From Mesorhizobium sp. Pch-S (GTDB taxonomy: Bacteria; Pseudomonadota; Alphaproteobacteria; Rhizobiales; Rhizobiaceae), in the NCBI RefSeq assembly GCF_004136315.1, contig NZ_CP029562.1, positions 6,533,501 through 6,597,500 on the forward strand: a stretch of DNA of 64,000 nt, given 5' to 3'. Shown piece by piece: positions 56,097 to 64,000 of this stretch. Positions within the stretch are counted from its first letter, which is position 1. Every line of letters begins with the position of its first letter. The notes under the pieces are model-generated. The model was given only the letters and a program-made list of their open reading frames with translations, was not told the origin of the DNA and did not search any database. The position numbers were made by a program, and so were the translations under genes.

Positions 56097-57562
56097 CACT
56101 GCTGGCCTTCAGGTGAGCCGACAGGATCAACACCATGTATGTCATTCCAGACATTCGCCGCCGCTGCCGGGATCGTCACCTCAAACCTGTGGAATTGCCC
56201 CGAAGCGCGAGCGGGAATGAGACCGGTTTTGAGACTGGCGGAGGCAGGTAATTTCCAAGTGCCATTGCCACCAGCCCAATCCTTCACTGCAACCCGACCG
56301 CTAATCTGTGGCGCATCGCAAAGCGCTCGAAAGCCGTTGACGAAGGTTCTAGCGCCCGGGGTTAGCTGTGTATCTCCAGTCTGCAATGTGGCTGGCAGCG
56401 GCGGCCCCGAGAACAAGCCAAAACGATACGACGTATCGAAAGCAGCGATGAGAGGCGTGGAACCCGCCCACGCCCGACTGTCGAGCGAAAACGGCAACTG
56501 ATCCAAGCCGAGCCCGAGACTCGCCAGACTGTCGAGCGTGTATCCGGGCGTCACAGCGTCAATGAGGCCGGTCAGGATCGTGCCAGGGCTCAGCAGCGAC
56601 CAGCGGTCAATCCCGTAGTGATACAACAGAACCTTGTCATAAGAGCCAGCCAAGGGGTTCGCTGTGGACTTGTAAGCCCAATAGACAATCTTGCGGTTGG
56701 GGTCTTCCGAACCATAGACTTGGAAGACTTCCGACAGGTCGACATCATTCAGAAAGAAATTGTCGACCCTTTCAACTCCGATTGGGACAGGCGGAACGCC
56801 GTAGCGATAGAACCCGTCATCAGAGAGGTAGTATGTCCCGCTTCCCGTCTGCACGATGGAACGAGGCGCCAGACAGCCATGATTGGCTACGGTCTGCGTG
56901 AACGTCATGACAAGCGACGTATCTAGCGCTAGAGCGCCTTCACGGATTGACTCAGCATGGAAGATCACCGCGCCCTGGTTTCCCCCGGCGAACCCCATGA
57001 TTTCGCCGCCATCAGGGAAAGGCTGGAAGTCTGAGGACCTTTGTCTTGGAGTCCAGAAAGCCGAGTCATTGAGACCTGACCATTGCACGGCGCGTTGGTT
57101 AGAGGCCAAATTCGCCATCATGACGAAATCGCCAAGCGTTCCTGTGTAGAACGCCTTTGGCGCGTTCGGCAGATCTGCGAATTGGACTGGCGTATTTACG
57201 TTAATCCACTGGACCGGATCACCGCCGTTCGTAGCGATGACGCGATCACCGAACTGCGTGAATGACCACTTGCGGTCAGACGTTCCGGAATAGCCGCCAG
57301 TTTTTGAGACATCGATCCAGCCGAGTGTTGCGATGTCGAACATGTAAATTCTAGTCGCGGTCGCGACAAACAGCCGATATTGGCCGTTATCGACATACGC
57401 CAGGATCGTCCCAAGCGGCGCAGATGGGAGGGCCAGAGACACAGGCGAAAAGCTTGGGAACGGCCCGTACGAACCTGCTTTTGGCAGAACGTTTTCGATC
57501 TTGTCGCAAAAGGTCGCGTCGAAGATCGATCGATCCGGGCCGAACTGCGCGAAAGGGATCAT
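56096..57562 (-). CDS. Tail-hub/DNA-stabilisation protein (P22 gp10 or T7 gp12-like)
   Basis: A 488-residue beta-propeller-like protein. Repeated strands with aromatic residues (TRIYMFDIATLGWIDVSKTGGYSG, KWSFTQFGDRVIATNGGDPVQW, SDDGFYRYG) match the packaged-DNA-stabilisation or nozzle proteins that follow the adaptor in podophages. It connects the portal-adaptor to the tail. Its ATG overlaps the adaptor stop. Confidence 0.75.
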   Translation of the reverse strand: MIPFAQFGPDRSIFDATFCDKIENVLPKAGSYGPFPSFSPVSLALPSAPLGTILAYVDNGQYRLFVATATRIYMFDIATLGWIDVSKTGGYSGTSDRKWSFTQFGDRVIATNGGDPVQWINVNTPVQFADLPNAPKAFYTGTLGDFVMMANLASNQRAVQWSGLNDSAFWTPRQRSSDFQPFPDGGEIMGFAGGNQGAVIFHAESIREGALALDTSLVMTFTQTVANHGCLAPRSIVQTGSGTYYLSDDGFYRYGVPPVPIGVERVDNFFLNDVDLSEVFQVYGSEDPNRKIVYWAYKSTANPLAGSYDKVLLYHYGIDRWSLLSPGTILTGLIDAVTPGYTLDSLASLGLGLDQLPFSLDSRAWAGSTPLIAAFDTSYRFGLFSGPPLPATLQTGDTQLTPGARTFVNGFRALCDAPQISGRVAVKDWAGGNGTWKLPASASLKTGLIPARASGQFHRFEVTIPAAAANVWNDIHGVDPVGSPEGQQ

Positions 57563-58173
57563 GGCGTTGGGCCGCTTTTCCGTGCGCCGGCACGCGAATA
57601 AACAGCGGCGCGATCATCACTAAGGATCTGATCCAGGGCGCCATTCATCTGCTCCCCGAACATCGCCGCACGTTGCTCATTCCCGATGTAGATACAGGCG
57701 TGCTTGAGACACCCGGCCAAATAGGCATTGGGTGATTTCGTCAGAAGCCAGTTTGTTGGAGACGACGGGCCAAGTGCCGGGATTTTTGCATAATACTCGA
57801 GTTCTATGTTGAGCGCCGTTGTCGGCAGTATCGTCACCTTGTCGCCGTCAAGGCTGAACACCGCAGGTTGGCCGGAATAACGATAGGCAAAGGCGTCATC
57901 GCGCCACGTTGGCGCAACGTTTTGCAATTCCCACCTGGGATTACCCAAAGCCACCACATTGCGAAACTGGAGATAGTCAACCGGCAACGTGATCTGGCTG
58001 TTTACATCCGGTGTAAGCGTCGCGATGGCTATTTGTTCGCGCGTACGCAGGACACGGTTGAATTCACCCTCGGCAAGAGCGATGAAATCAGGACAGACCG
58101 TGCCGATATCTGACCTGTCGAACATCCAAGACTGAATGCTGGCGACAAGATCGCTGTAGGTTCCGAGAGCCAT
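57559..58173 (-). CDS. SU10-type head-tail adaptor protein
   Basis: A 204-residue protein of the phage adaptor (gp6/SU10-adaptor) family. The N-terminal helices (YSDLVASIQSWMFDRSDIGTVCPDFIALAEGEFNRVLRTRE) and the beta insert (YRYSGQPAVFSLDGDKVTILPTT) are typical. It binds under the portal and joins head to tail. ATG at 58173 shares bases with the previous stop. Confidence 0.8.
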   Translation of the reverse strand: MALGTYSDLVASIQSWMFDRSDIGTVCPDFIALAEGEFNRVLRTREQIAIATLTPDVNSQITLPVDYLQFRNVVALGNPRWELQNVAPTWRDDAFAYRYSGQPAVFSLDGDKVTILPTTALNIELEYYAKIPALGPSSPTNWLLTKSPNAYLAGCLKHACIYIGNEQRAAMFGEQMNGALDQILSDDRAAVYSRAGARKSGPTP

Positions 58174-58505
58174 CAAACGGTTCCCTTGAACGTGCGGAAC
58201 TTGCGATTATCGGAGTCGTTGAGCCATTTCTTGATGTACTTGCGATCACCATTCTTGCGGGCCTCCGCAAGCTGGCTGAAATAGACATCAAGTGGGATAG
58301 ACGCGACCCGTTGCCCGTCTCCCCAATTCTGGCTCAGGCTGTTGCTGTAGGCTTCGGCGTTGTCGCTGATCAGATCGTCAACCGGCGTATCGGTGCGCAC
58401 GATCATCTGACCATTCCCGAGGTCTAGAAACCAGCGAGTGACCCCGGAATGTGCGTCATGAGAGAACAGACGCCAATCGCCTTGGGTGATGTCAAAAGGC
58501 GTCAT
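58173..58505 (-). CDS. Hypothetical phage protein
   Basis: A 110-residue protein starting MTPFDITQGDWRLFSHDAHSG, with a beta-rich N terminus and a basic helical C terminus. It overlaps the preceding gene by 14 bases. It lies between capsid and adaptor genes, where connector or decoration proteins are expected; family unknown. Confidence 0.62.
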   Translation of the reverse strand: MTPFDITQGDWRLFSHDAHSGVTRWFLDLGNGQMIVRTDTPVDDLISDNAEAYSNSLSQNWGDGQRVASIPLDVYFSQLAEARKNGDRKYIKKWLNDSDNRKFRTFKGTV

Positions 58506-58677
58506 TTCTGACTGCCAAACCTTTTTCCACGATGCCGCGCGCTTCGTCAGCCGGAAGCTCGATTTCGGAGCCTTCATCCTGACGCCCGCGTCCATCAAGC
58601 GGCCAATAAGCTGTGTTCAGCCGCACCGGCAGCGTTTCAGCCTTCGGGGGTCTGCCCCGCTTAACTTCGTTGCTCAT
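58492..58677 (-). CDS. Hypothetical small phage protein
   Basis: A 61-residue protein with a basic start (NEVKRGRPPKAETLPVRL) resembling an AT-hook-like stretch (RGRP). ATG at 58677 has GGAGG six bases upstream, better than the ATG at 58683. It begins just after the capsid terminator, so it probably depends on read-through or its own promoter. Confidence 0.62.
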   Translation of the reverse strand: MSNEVKRGRPPKAETLPVRLNTAYWPLDGRGRQDEGSEIELPADEARGIVEKGLAVRNDAF

Positions 58678-58691
58678 GAGCATCCTCCATG

Positions 58692-58721
58692 AGAAAAGGG
58701 GCCGCTCGAAAGCAGCCCCTT
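58692..58721 (-). terminator. UUCG-tetraloop terminator after the major capsid gene
   Basis: Read on the minus strand, AAGGGGC and GCCCCTT pair, then after a one-base mismatch GCT-TTCG-AGC closes a UUCG tetraloop. TTTTCTC follows. It is about 25 bases past the capsid stop and may lower expression of the genes downstream. Confidence 0.8.
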
Positions 58722-58745
58722 AAGGTTTACGGTTGTCGCCTGGAT

Positions 58746-59747
58746 TTAGGTCGAGGCCGTCAGACCGAAGACATCGGCAATGATGCCGTGCGCTGCTTCG
58801 TTGCGATTGACGAGCGTCCATTCGGTCTTGATGACCTTCTTGTTCGCATCGCCAGTCTTGGCCGGGGTATCCTGCGTCATCGGACGGAGGACGCCGCGAG
58901 CCACCTTGGACGTGTCGATGATGAACACGTTTCTGGCAACTGCCGCACTGGTGGACATCACACGGTTCGGCAGAACGTCGAGTTCACCGAAATCCGACTG
59001 ATAGACATCAGCCGCCGCCAGGATGACGCCCTGCTTCTTGTTGTCCGAGACCGGACGACGGAAAGGCGCCACGTTCGCGTCCGACATGAAGGTGGAAAAC
59101 ACGCGCTTGTTGTAGGGCGAAACCATGATGATGCTCGGATTGCCGCCAGAGGTGTAAACGCTCTGGATGCTGTTATCGAGCAGCGTCTTGGTCCATGCGC
59201 GCTGCGTGCCGTTGGTCGCGGCAGCAACAAGCCCGGTGTTCGAGCTGAAGCCACCACTTGCGCCACCAGCGCCGCGATCCGCATTGGTCGTGAACCATGC
59301 CGGGAAGCCGGCAGAAACACGAGCGGTCGTGTCATCGCCCGCAACCGATGCAGCATTGGAAAGCATCGAAAACTCGATGTCCTTCTTAAGCTCCACGGAT
59401 GCCTTGGAAAGCTGATAGCCAAGCTCGGTATCGCGACCGGCCTTGTTAACAGCGTCCTGGGTTTCCGTGACGATGACGGGTTTCCAGCTGATCTGCGTGA
59501 AGTTCGCGACGCGCTTGGTTGGGCTGCGCGTTGCATAGGTGTAGTCATCGCCTTCAACCTGCGCGTTGGCGGCGGGCGTTGCGAGAGTGTCGGTCTGCCA
59601 GTCGTGACGGACAGCCTCAACCTTCGTCGTGCCGATCAACTGCATGAAGGGGGTTTCTTCCGGCGTAATGCGATAGATCGCATTTTCCAGATCTTCGTGG
59701 TTACCAACCGCATCGTAGGAACTGAATGTTCCGGTTACCTGTGCCAT
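58746..59747 (-). CDS. Major capsid protein, SU10-type (formerly DUF5309)
   Basis: A 333-residue major head protein with the HK97-like fold of the SU10_MHP family. The N terminus (AQVTGTFSSYDAVGNHEDLENAIYRITPEETPFMQLIG) and the segment WQTDTLATPAANAQVEGDDYTYATRSPTKRVANFTQIS are characteristic. It follows the scaffold gene directly and is followed by a strong terminator. Confidence 0.87.
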   Translation of the reverse strand: MAQVTGTFSSYDAVGNHEDLENAIYRITPEETPFMQLIGTTKVEAVRHDWQTDTLATPAANAQVEGDDYTYATRSPTKRVANFTQISWKPVIVTETQDAVNKAGRDTELGYQLSKASVELKKDIEFSMLSNAASVAGDDTTARVSAGFPAWFTTNADRGAGGASGGFSSNTGLVAAATNGTQRAWTKTLLDNSIQSVYTSGGNPSIIMVSPYNKRVFSTFMSDANVAPFRRPVSDNKKQGVILAAADVYQSDFGELDVLPNRVMSTSAAVARNVFIIDTSKVARGVLRPMTQDTPAKTGDANKKVIKTEWTLVNRNEAAHGIIADVFGLTAST

Positions 59748-59749
59748 AG

Positions 59750-60775
59750 CTAGCGTCCTTTGGTCAGTTCGAGGAGAAGCTCACCACCTGCTTCGAGTGA
59801 GCCGGTTTTGCTCAGCTTGGCCCATTTCTCTTTCACGTTGCGGGACTGCGCCTCGTTCTGCTCAATGCGACGCCCTGGCTTTTGCACCTGTGGGACGTTC
59901 TGCACTTTTTGCTGAACTTTTGGCTTCGCGGCCTGCAATCGACGGTATGCCATCGCGTCCCTTGCAAGGAGCAGATAGCGATGATCCTCGATCGCGTTCA
60001 CATCGGCTTCGGAAAAGCCGTAGTGCTGTGCCGCTTGTTTGAGGTCCGCATTGAACTTCTGGTACTTCGCCTTGTCCTGAAGTTCCGGCATCTTGGCTCG
60101 GGCCGCTTCAAGTTCGGATATGAGCCGCTCACGACGCCCTTCATCCTCCTGCGCAACGCGCTGTTGCTCGGCTACCTGCTTGGCTTCGTGAAGCTGCTGT
60201 AGCTCGGCAATGCGCTGATCGTAGAAGGCTTTCTGCTGCAAGAAGCCGATCGGATCAGTCTGGATTAGAGACTGGTCCGGCTGCTGCGGCAGATGGGCCA
60301 TTGCCAGTTGGATGGCGAATTCAGCGTTCTGTTCGAAAAATTGGGCCTTCTGCGTCAGATCTGTACGAAGGCCGGCCACCTCTTTCTTTTCGGTGGCTAG
60401 TGCCATCGTCTTCTGACGATAGTCGGCATCGCGCATATAGCCGTTGTTGATCTCGTCAAGCGTGACCTCCGTGCCGTCTTTCAGACGGATTTTCTGAGGT
60501 TGCTCAGGCTCTTCAACTTCGGGCTCATCGTCGGATTCCGACAGGTCAGGCTCTTCAACTTCGCCTTCCGGCTCGGTCTCGTCCTGCTCGCTCTCCAAGA
60601 CCTGTTCCGTTTCGTCGCGCTCGTTGGCCTGGTCAGGCTCGGCAGCATCGGCTTGCGGTTTGGTATTGGCGGCCTCTTCCGTCCTTGGGTTGACGAAATT
60701 GGCCATCAATTCAGCGCCCTGATCAAGCGTCAGCGCGCCGGTTGAGTTCCCTTCCGGGTTGACTCCATCTTGCAT
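59750..60775 (-). CDS. Scaffold protein
   Basis: A 341-residue acidic, helical protein. The N-terminal third is highly acidic (long runs of Glu and Asp, residues about 30-85), followed by coiled-coil regions and a basic C terminus. This is the design of capsid scaffolds. ATG at 60775 has GGAG seven bases upstream; GTG at 60802 is less likely. It lies just before the capsid gene. Confidence 0.8.
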   Translation of the reverse strand: MQDGVNPEGNSTGALTLDQGAELMANFVNPRTEEAANTKPQADAAEPDQANERDETEQVLESEQDETEPEGEVEEPDLSESDDEPEVEEPEQPQKIRLKDGTEVTLDEINNGYMRDADYRQKTMALATEKKEVAGLRTDLTQKAQFFEQNAEFAIQLAMAHLPQQPDQSLIQTDPIGFLQQKAFYDQRIAELQQLHEAKQVAEQQRVAQEDEGRRERLISELEAARAKMPELQDKAKYQKFNADLKQAAQHYGFSEADVNAIEDHRYLLLARDAMAYRRLQAAKPKVQQKVQNVPQVQKPGRRIEQNEAQSRNVKEKWAKLSKTGSLEAGGELLLELTKGR

Positions 60776-60859
60776 GGTAAAAGCTCCATCGGGCAGTTCC
60801 ACGGTGGGTTGACTGCGCTGGGACTGACGCGCCTCACGGCGGGCCTATTGCAGAAAGGA

Positions 60860-61099
60860 TTAGCCTCGCTGCCCGGCAGATACCTTGCTGTAGGCTCGCA
60901 GGCCCACAATGGTGTTCTGCACGTCTCGTATCACACGGATGCGCTCCACAAGCGCCGCCATGCGTTTGCGACTCGCCCAAAAGGGCAAATCGACCATTTG
61001 TTCAAATGTCCGCTTCTCCATGTCATCGAAAACTGCACGCAGCCCTTCGCTATTCGCGAGAAATTCGAGTTCTGAAGAAGGGATGTCGGTCAGTTTCAA
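60860..61099 (-). CDS. Hypothetical phage helical protein
   Basis: A 79-residue helical protein (SSELEFLANSEGLRAVFDDMEKRTFEQM). It begins at TTG whose bases overlap the stop of the preceding short gene, so translation is probably coupled. It lies between portal-side genes and scaffold. The function is unknown. Confidence 0.6.
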   Translation of the reverse strand: MKLTDIPSSELEFLANSEGLRAVFDDMEKRTFEQMVDLPFWASRKRMAALVERIRVIRDVQNTIVGLRAYSKVSAGQRG

Positions 61100-61257
61100 A
61101 TGACTGTACCGCCCTGGCGGGAAAGGTCCGGCAGATGGCCGGCACCGCGCGTTTTGATCTGCGCATTGGTCATGCCACTGGCTACCGGAGTGCCGCCCTG
61201 ACGAGTGATATCACCCATGAAACCGGGGCCAGCTGCTTTGAAATCGTTGTCGGTCAT
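61096..61257 (-). CDS. Short phage protein with repeated GG motif
   Basis: A 53-residue protein starting MTDNDFKAAGPGFMGDITRQ. It contains two GxxxxxDxxRQGG units and SGMTNAQ. It resembles the first 50 residues of the next gene upstream (61269-61691), so it looks like a short duplicate. The function is unknown. Confidence 0.65.
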   Translation of the reverse strand: MTDNDFKAAGPGFMGDITRQGGTPVASGMTNAQIKTRGAGHLPDLSRQGGTVI

Positions 61258-61268
61258 TGCAAGTCTCC

Positions 61269-61691
61269 TTACGAGATGACGAGAGTGAAGTTGGCCAGTT
61301 GTGCCGTGGCCGTCAGGTTGTCCGTCACACGAACCGACAGATTAGCGAATGAGCCAGTCTGTGTAGGCGTCCCGGACACGGCGCCTGTTCCGCTGTTCAC
61401 TGAAATGCCCGTTGGCCACGTGCCAACCAACGAATAGACGTATGGCGTCTTGCCGCCTGTTGCTGTGGCGGTGAAGCCCGCATAAGCAACACCATTCGTT
61501 CCGGTCAGAACCGGCGTTCCACCGATTGCCAGAGCGTTGACGTTGCCGCCAGACCGAGCAAGGTCACACCAGATGCCAGGGCCATTCACGGCCATCTTGG
61601 CATTGGTCATGCCGGATTCGATGTTGCCGCCGACGCGGGCCATATCTCCAAGGAGATCCGCGCCGCCGTTTTTGAACTTCTCATTCGCCAT
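61269..61691 (-). CDS. Phage protein with repeat N terminus and Ig-like domain
   Basis: A 140-residue protein. The first 50 residues (KFKNGGADLLGDMARVGGN, SGMTNAK, CDLARSGGNV) are related to the short gene downstream. The last 80 form a putative Ig-like (He_PIG) domain: FTATATGGKTPYVYSLVGT, PTGISVNSGTGAVSGTPTQTG, LSVRVTDN. Ig domains on capsids often bind surface sugars. It starts 3 bases after the portal stop. Confidence 0.72.
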   Translation of the reverse strand: MANEKFKNGGADLLGDMARVGGNIESGMTNAKMAVNGPGIWCDLARSGGNVNALAIGGTPVLTGTNGVAYAGFTATATGGKTPYVYSLVGTWPTGISVNSGTGAVSGTPTQTGSFANLSVRVTDNLTATAQLANFTLVIS

Positions 61692-61693
61692 CG

Positions 61694-63898
61694 CTATTGC
61701 TCCGGTAATTGCTGGCGCTTGATGTTTGTGTCAGCCTGCTTTTCCTTTACGGCTGCATCCATCACATTGGCTTGCTGTGTCAGTTGCGCTTCAAGCAGCA
61801 TTTCTTCGCGGCGCAATTGGGCATTAAGTTCCGCGTCGAGACGCTTCTGTTCACGCTCTGCCGCAGCCTTATCGGCCTGCAACTGGATTTGCGCGGCTGC
61901 CTCTTCGCGTTCCAACTGAAGCCTAAGTGCAGCCTCTTCGCGTTGCGCCTGGAGCGAGGCTTGCGCCTTCTGCTGGTCAAGCTGAAAGCTCTGCTGTGCC
62001 TTTTGCTGCTCCACCTGAGCCTTTGCCATCTCAGCTTGGGCTTTCGGGTCAGGCTTTGATGCTTGTTGCTGTGCAAATTGCTGCAACTGCTCCGGGTTCA
62101 CTTCATTGAAGTACCCGTCCGGCTCTCGAATGCCGGCACTTTCGACCATCTTGCGCAGTGTGTTGGCGTACTGCGTCAGGTTCACCACAGGGTTTTGCGG
62201 ACCCATCTGCGCGAGGATAAGTTCCTGCTTGGCCGCAATCTGCTGAAGTACCATCAAGTCGCGATCGCGTGATCCCGAGCCCAGACCGACCGACACCGTT
62301 GCATCCATGTCCGCATTCCACGAACGCGGGTCCATGTTCACCCACTGGTTGCGCAGGCGGATCATTCGGGGCTTGTCCTGATAGCGGACAATCAGCTTGA
62401 GAATGCACTTGAACAGCCGCTTTAGGCCGATTTCAGCGATGTTCCGAGCGTAAAGCTCGTTCTTGGAGTTTGCCGCGCTCTGCCCTGCCTGGACACCCGC
62501 CGCCGTTTGGTTCTGGAGCGCTTCAGGGTCGAGCGCCATCGACTGCCGCGACACACCAGTACGCTTTTCAGCCACCTGATCCTGGTATTCCAGCATCATA
62601 TAGGACTTGTCAGCGACAAAAGGCGTTTCCACCTCGCGAACCTGCCCAAGAGCGTCGACAAAGATTGTCCCGCCGATAGTGGGGTTGATCACCTCATCCG
62701 GGTTCTTGACGTTCTTCAGCACCACTTCGCGCTGTGGCGTATTGGTCAGATACAGATTGTCCAATGTCTGACGGGTCAGAACTGTCTTGACCTTGGCAAC
62801 ATCTTCCAGCTCATCAAAGAGCGATCGGCCGCGCCAAATATGCGCGTCTGGGTTCGGAACCACCTCGGCAAACGGTACTTCGTCCGTCCATTCCTCATTC
62901 GAGAGAATGTGGTGTTCGTCGGCTTCACTTCCTGAAATGCCGGCAATGACGATCTTGCGCCACTCAGCGTAGCCGTCGCCATCGTAGTCCAGCCGTGTAT
63001 AGCATTCGAATACCTCGACCTCGACCATGAGCGGGTCGGATTCGAAATGGTTCTGATCGTACAGGATGCGATTCCAGCGAGCGACCTTTTCCGGCTGCGA
63101 CTGGAGGTCATAATCAGGGCCGATACCCATGACGACTTCACGCTTGTAGCCGTCATCAATCAGGCTTTGCCGAGTGCGCAGGGAGCGATGGCAAGCGAAA
63201 TTGGCGTCCTCTATCGAGGTAGCGCCTCGCTCGATCAGGAATTCCTCGGGGGGAAGCGCAGCTATGCGAAGGCTGTTTTCGTTGAACGTCCGCTTGATCT
63301 TCAAATCATGGCAGACATACGGCTGTTCGAAGACTTGTCCGGTCTGCGGATCTGTAACCTCTTCCGTCTTTTCCTCGACCGTGTGTTCGGTGACCTCAAC
63401 GTCATCGTCGCCCACAAGCTGGATGAACGCATCCTCATCCAGGCCGGAATATTCCTCGAATTCGATGCGCTTCCCGGTCTCCCACCAGAATTTGTGAACT
63501 CCATTGCCGAACATGAGCGCGTCTTGGAACGAATTCCACAGCACGCGATACCCGTTGCATTCGCGCCAGAAAATGTAGTTGACGTAATCGCTCGCCTGCT
63601 TGGCAAAAGGCTCGTCCTGCGGCTCCTGCGGCTCGTAGCAGACGATGCTGTCGGAAGCCGCGAATACACGCATGAGAGATGGCAATATCCATCCAACATG
63701 GTCGGACAGGTCGCGCGACGTGACCTTTGAGCGCCCCTCACTCGCAGGAATGTCTCGCAGCTCGCCGCGATAATATTCGATGGCCTTGACGCGACGTTGC
63801 GAAAGCTCCGTCTGGTCGTACCCGATCGCGTCATAAACTTGGCTTCTGACGAACGCCGCTACCTTGGCGTCGTCAATTGCCGTCTTTTTAGAGGCCAT
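61694..63898 (-). CDS. Portal protein, P22-like
   Basis: A 734-residue portal protein. It forms the dodecameric ring for DNA entry and exit. The N-terminal and central parts (YYRGELRDIPASEGRSKVTS, then GNGVHKFWWETG and the clip/stem region with DAHIWRGRSLFDELEDVAKVK) match P22-type portals. The C-terminal 130 residues are a long Gln/Ala/Glu coiled coil, as in the barrel of P22 gp1. It lies 12 bases after the terminase stop. Confidence 0.87.
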   Translation of the reverse strand: MASKKTAIDDAKVAAFVRSQVYDAIGYDQTELSQRRVKAIEYYRGELRDIPASEGRSKVTSRDLSDHVGWILPSLMRVFAASDSIVCYEPQEPQDEPFAKQASDYVNYIFWRECNGYRVLWNSFQDALMFGNGVHKFWWETGKRIEFEEYSGLDEDAFIQLVGDDDVEVTEHTVEEKTEEVTDPQTGQVFEQPYVCHDLKIKRTFNENSLRIAALPPEEFLIERGATSIEDANFACHRSLRTRQSLIDDGYKREVVMGIGPDYDLQSQPEKVARWNRILYDQNHFESDPLMVEVEVFECYTRLDYDGDGYAEWRKIVIAGISGSEADEHHILSNEEWTDEVPFAEVVPNPDAHIWRGRSLFDELEDVAKVKTVLTRQTLDNLYLTNTPQREVVLKNVKNPDEVINPTIGGTIFVDALGQVREVETPFVADKSYMMLEYQDQVAEKRTGVSRQSMALDPEALQNQTAAGVQAGQSAANSKNELYARNIAEIGLKRLFKCILKLIVRYQDKPRMIRLRNQWVNMDPRSWNADMDATVSVGLGSGSRDRDLMVLQQIAAKQELILAQMGPQNPVVNLTQYANTLRKMVESAGIREPDGYFNEVNPEQLQQFAQQQASKPDPKAQAEMAKAQVEQQKAQQSFQLDQQKAQASLQAQREEAALRLQLEREEAAAQIQLQADKAAAEREQKRLDAELNAQLRREEMLLEAQLTQQANVMDAAVKEKQADTNIKRQQLPEQ

Positions 63899-63910
63899 AT
63901 TGTCGCCCGC

Positions 63911-64000
63911 TTAGTAGATGCCGCTCGTGCTGCGCTTGGGAATGCGCAGTTCAACCACGGGCTCTGCGAAGGTCAGCGCAACCGCGTCCCACTCATCAGG
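63911..64000 (-). CDS. Terminase large subunit, C-terminal end (partial)
   Basis: Only the last 29 codons are in the window, running off the right edge. The frame ends DEWDAVALTFAEPVVELRIP... followed by TAA. The acidic DEWDAVALTFA segment is typical of the end of the terminase nuclease domain, and its place before the portal gene agrees. Confidence 0.72.
   Translation of the reverse strand, partial: PDEWDAVALTFAEPVVELRIPKRSTSGIY

Larger units (their letters stand above)
41075..64000. mobile_element. Prophage (temperate podovirus-like), left part
   Basis: From the tRNA-Val remnant to the right edge every recognisable gene is phage-like: terminase end, portal, scaffold, capsid, adaptor, tail, internal proteins, hydrolase, tail fibre and lysis genes. 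The late genes form one long minus-strand operon with many overlapping stops and starts. Base composition is visibly less GC-rich than the host part. Integrase, repressor, replication genes and the rest of the terminase must lie beyond 64,000. No broken structural gene is seen, so it may be intact. Confidence 0.93.

Overview
The window reads as an alphaproteobacterial chromosome of the order Hyphomicrobiales (Rhizobiales), most likely Mesorhizobium, Aminobacter or a close relative. The evidence is the sufS2-B-C-D-S1-T-A gene order, a recA promoter with alphaproteobacterial-type SOS boxes, an Irr-like iron box, an IolR-like inositol operator, and four copies of a rhizobial-type palindromic mosaic repeat. 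The species cannot be fixed from this sequence alone. About 41 kb of core chromosome is followed by about 23 kb of a prophage that runs off the right edge.

Positions 1-13.6 kb hold housekeeping and metabolic genes: a TrmJ-type RNA methyltransferase, a LysE exporter, isocitrate dehydrogenase, an AraC/GyrI-type regulator, a glutathione transferase, an aldo/keto reductase, a glycerophosphodiester phosphodiesterase, alaS, recA and a pseudouridine catabolic pair (psuK-psuG). Positions 13.6-15.2 kb carry small genes (TfoX-like, GFA-like, GNAT). Positions 15.2-22.7 kb are the minus-strand SUF iron-sulfur assembly operon. Here sufD is split by an apparent 1-nt deletion, and a small AT-richer membrane-protein gene sits between sufB and sufC, sharing one base with the sufB stop. 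A divergent promoter region with an Irr-like palindrome separates this operon from an alpha/beta hydrolase.

Positions 23-36.9 kb hold a YjaB-like acetyltransferase, a PaiB-like flavoprotein, a PAP2 phosphatase, an envelope-sugar cluster (GT39, LAB_N small membrane protein, GT2) that resembles rhizobial lipid A/core galacturonic acid transfer systems, anmK, tyrS, a 1132-residue AsmA/YhdP-like envelope protein, a 1-Cys Bcp peroxiredoxin and an M23 peptidase. Positions 37.1-40.9 kb are a three-gene sugar ABC importer behind a perfect 8-bp-arm palindrome containing GGAA-N6-TTCC. This suggests control by IolR and transport of myo-inositol.

At 41,075 a 46-nt 3' fragment of tRNA-Val(TAC) marks the left attachment site of the prophage. 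The intact tRNA and the integrase should lie beyond the right edge. Read on the minus strand from the right edge, the prophage shows the end of the large terminase, a P22-type portal, two related small proteins (one with an Ig-like tail), scaffold, an SU10-type major capsid protein, adaptor, tail/stabilisation protein, probable internal (ejection) proteins, an SleB-type hydrolase, a His-rich short tail fibre, other tail proteins, then a lysis module (GH19-like endolysin, Pam3-gp28-like holin, overlapping Rz/Rz1 spanins) and a set of small membrane proteins. Many of these genes are linked by ATGA or TGATG overlaps. Two groups run the other way: five small unknown genes next to attL, and a GT87/DUF2029 polytopic glycosyltransferase inserted in the late operon, a candidate lysogenic-conversion gene. 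The architecture is that of a temperate podovirus. I saw no CRISPR array, rRNA gene, complete tRNA gene or insertion sequence.
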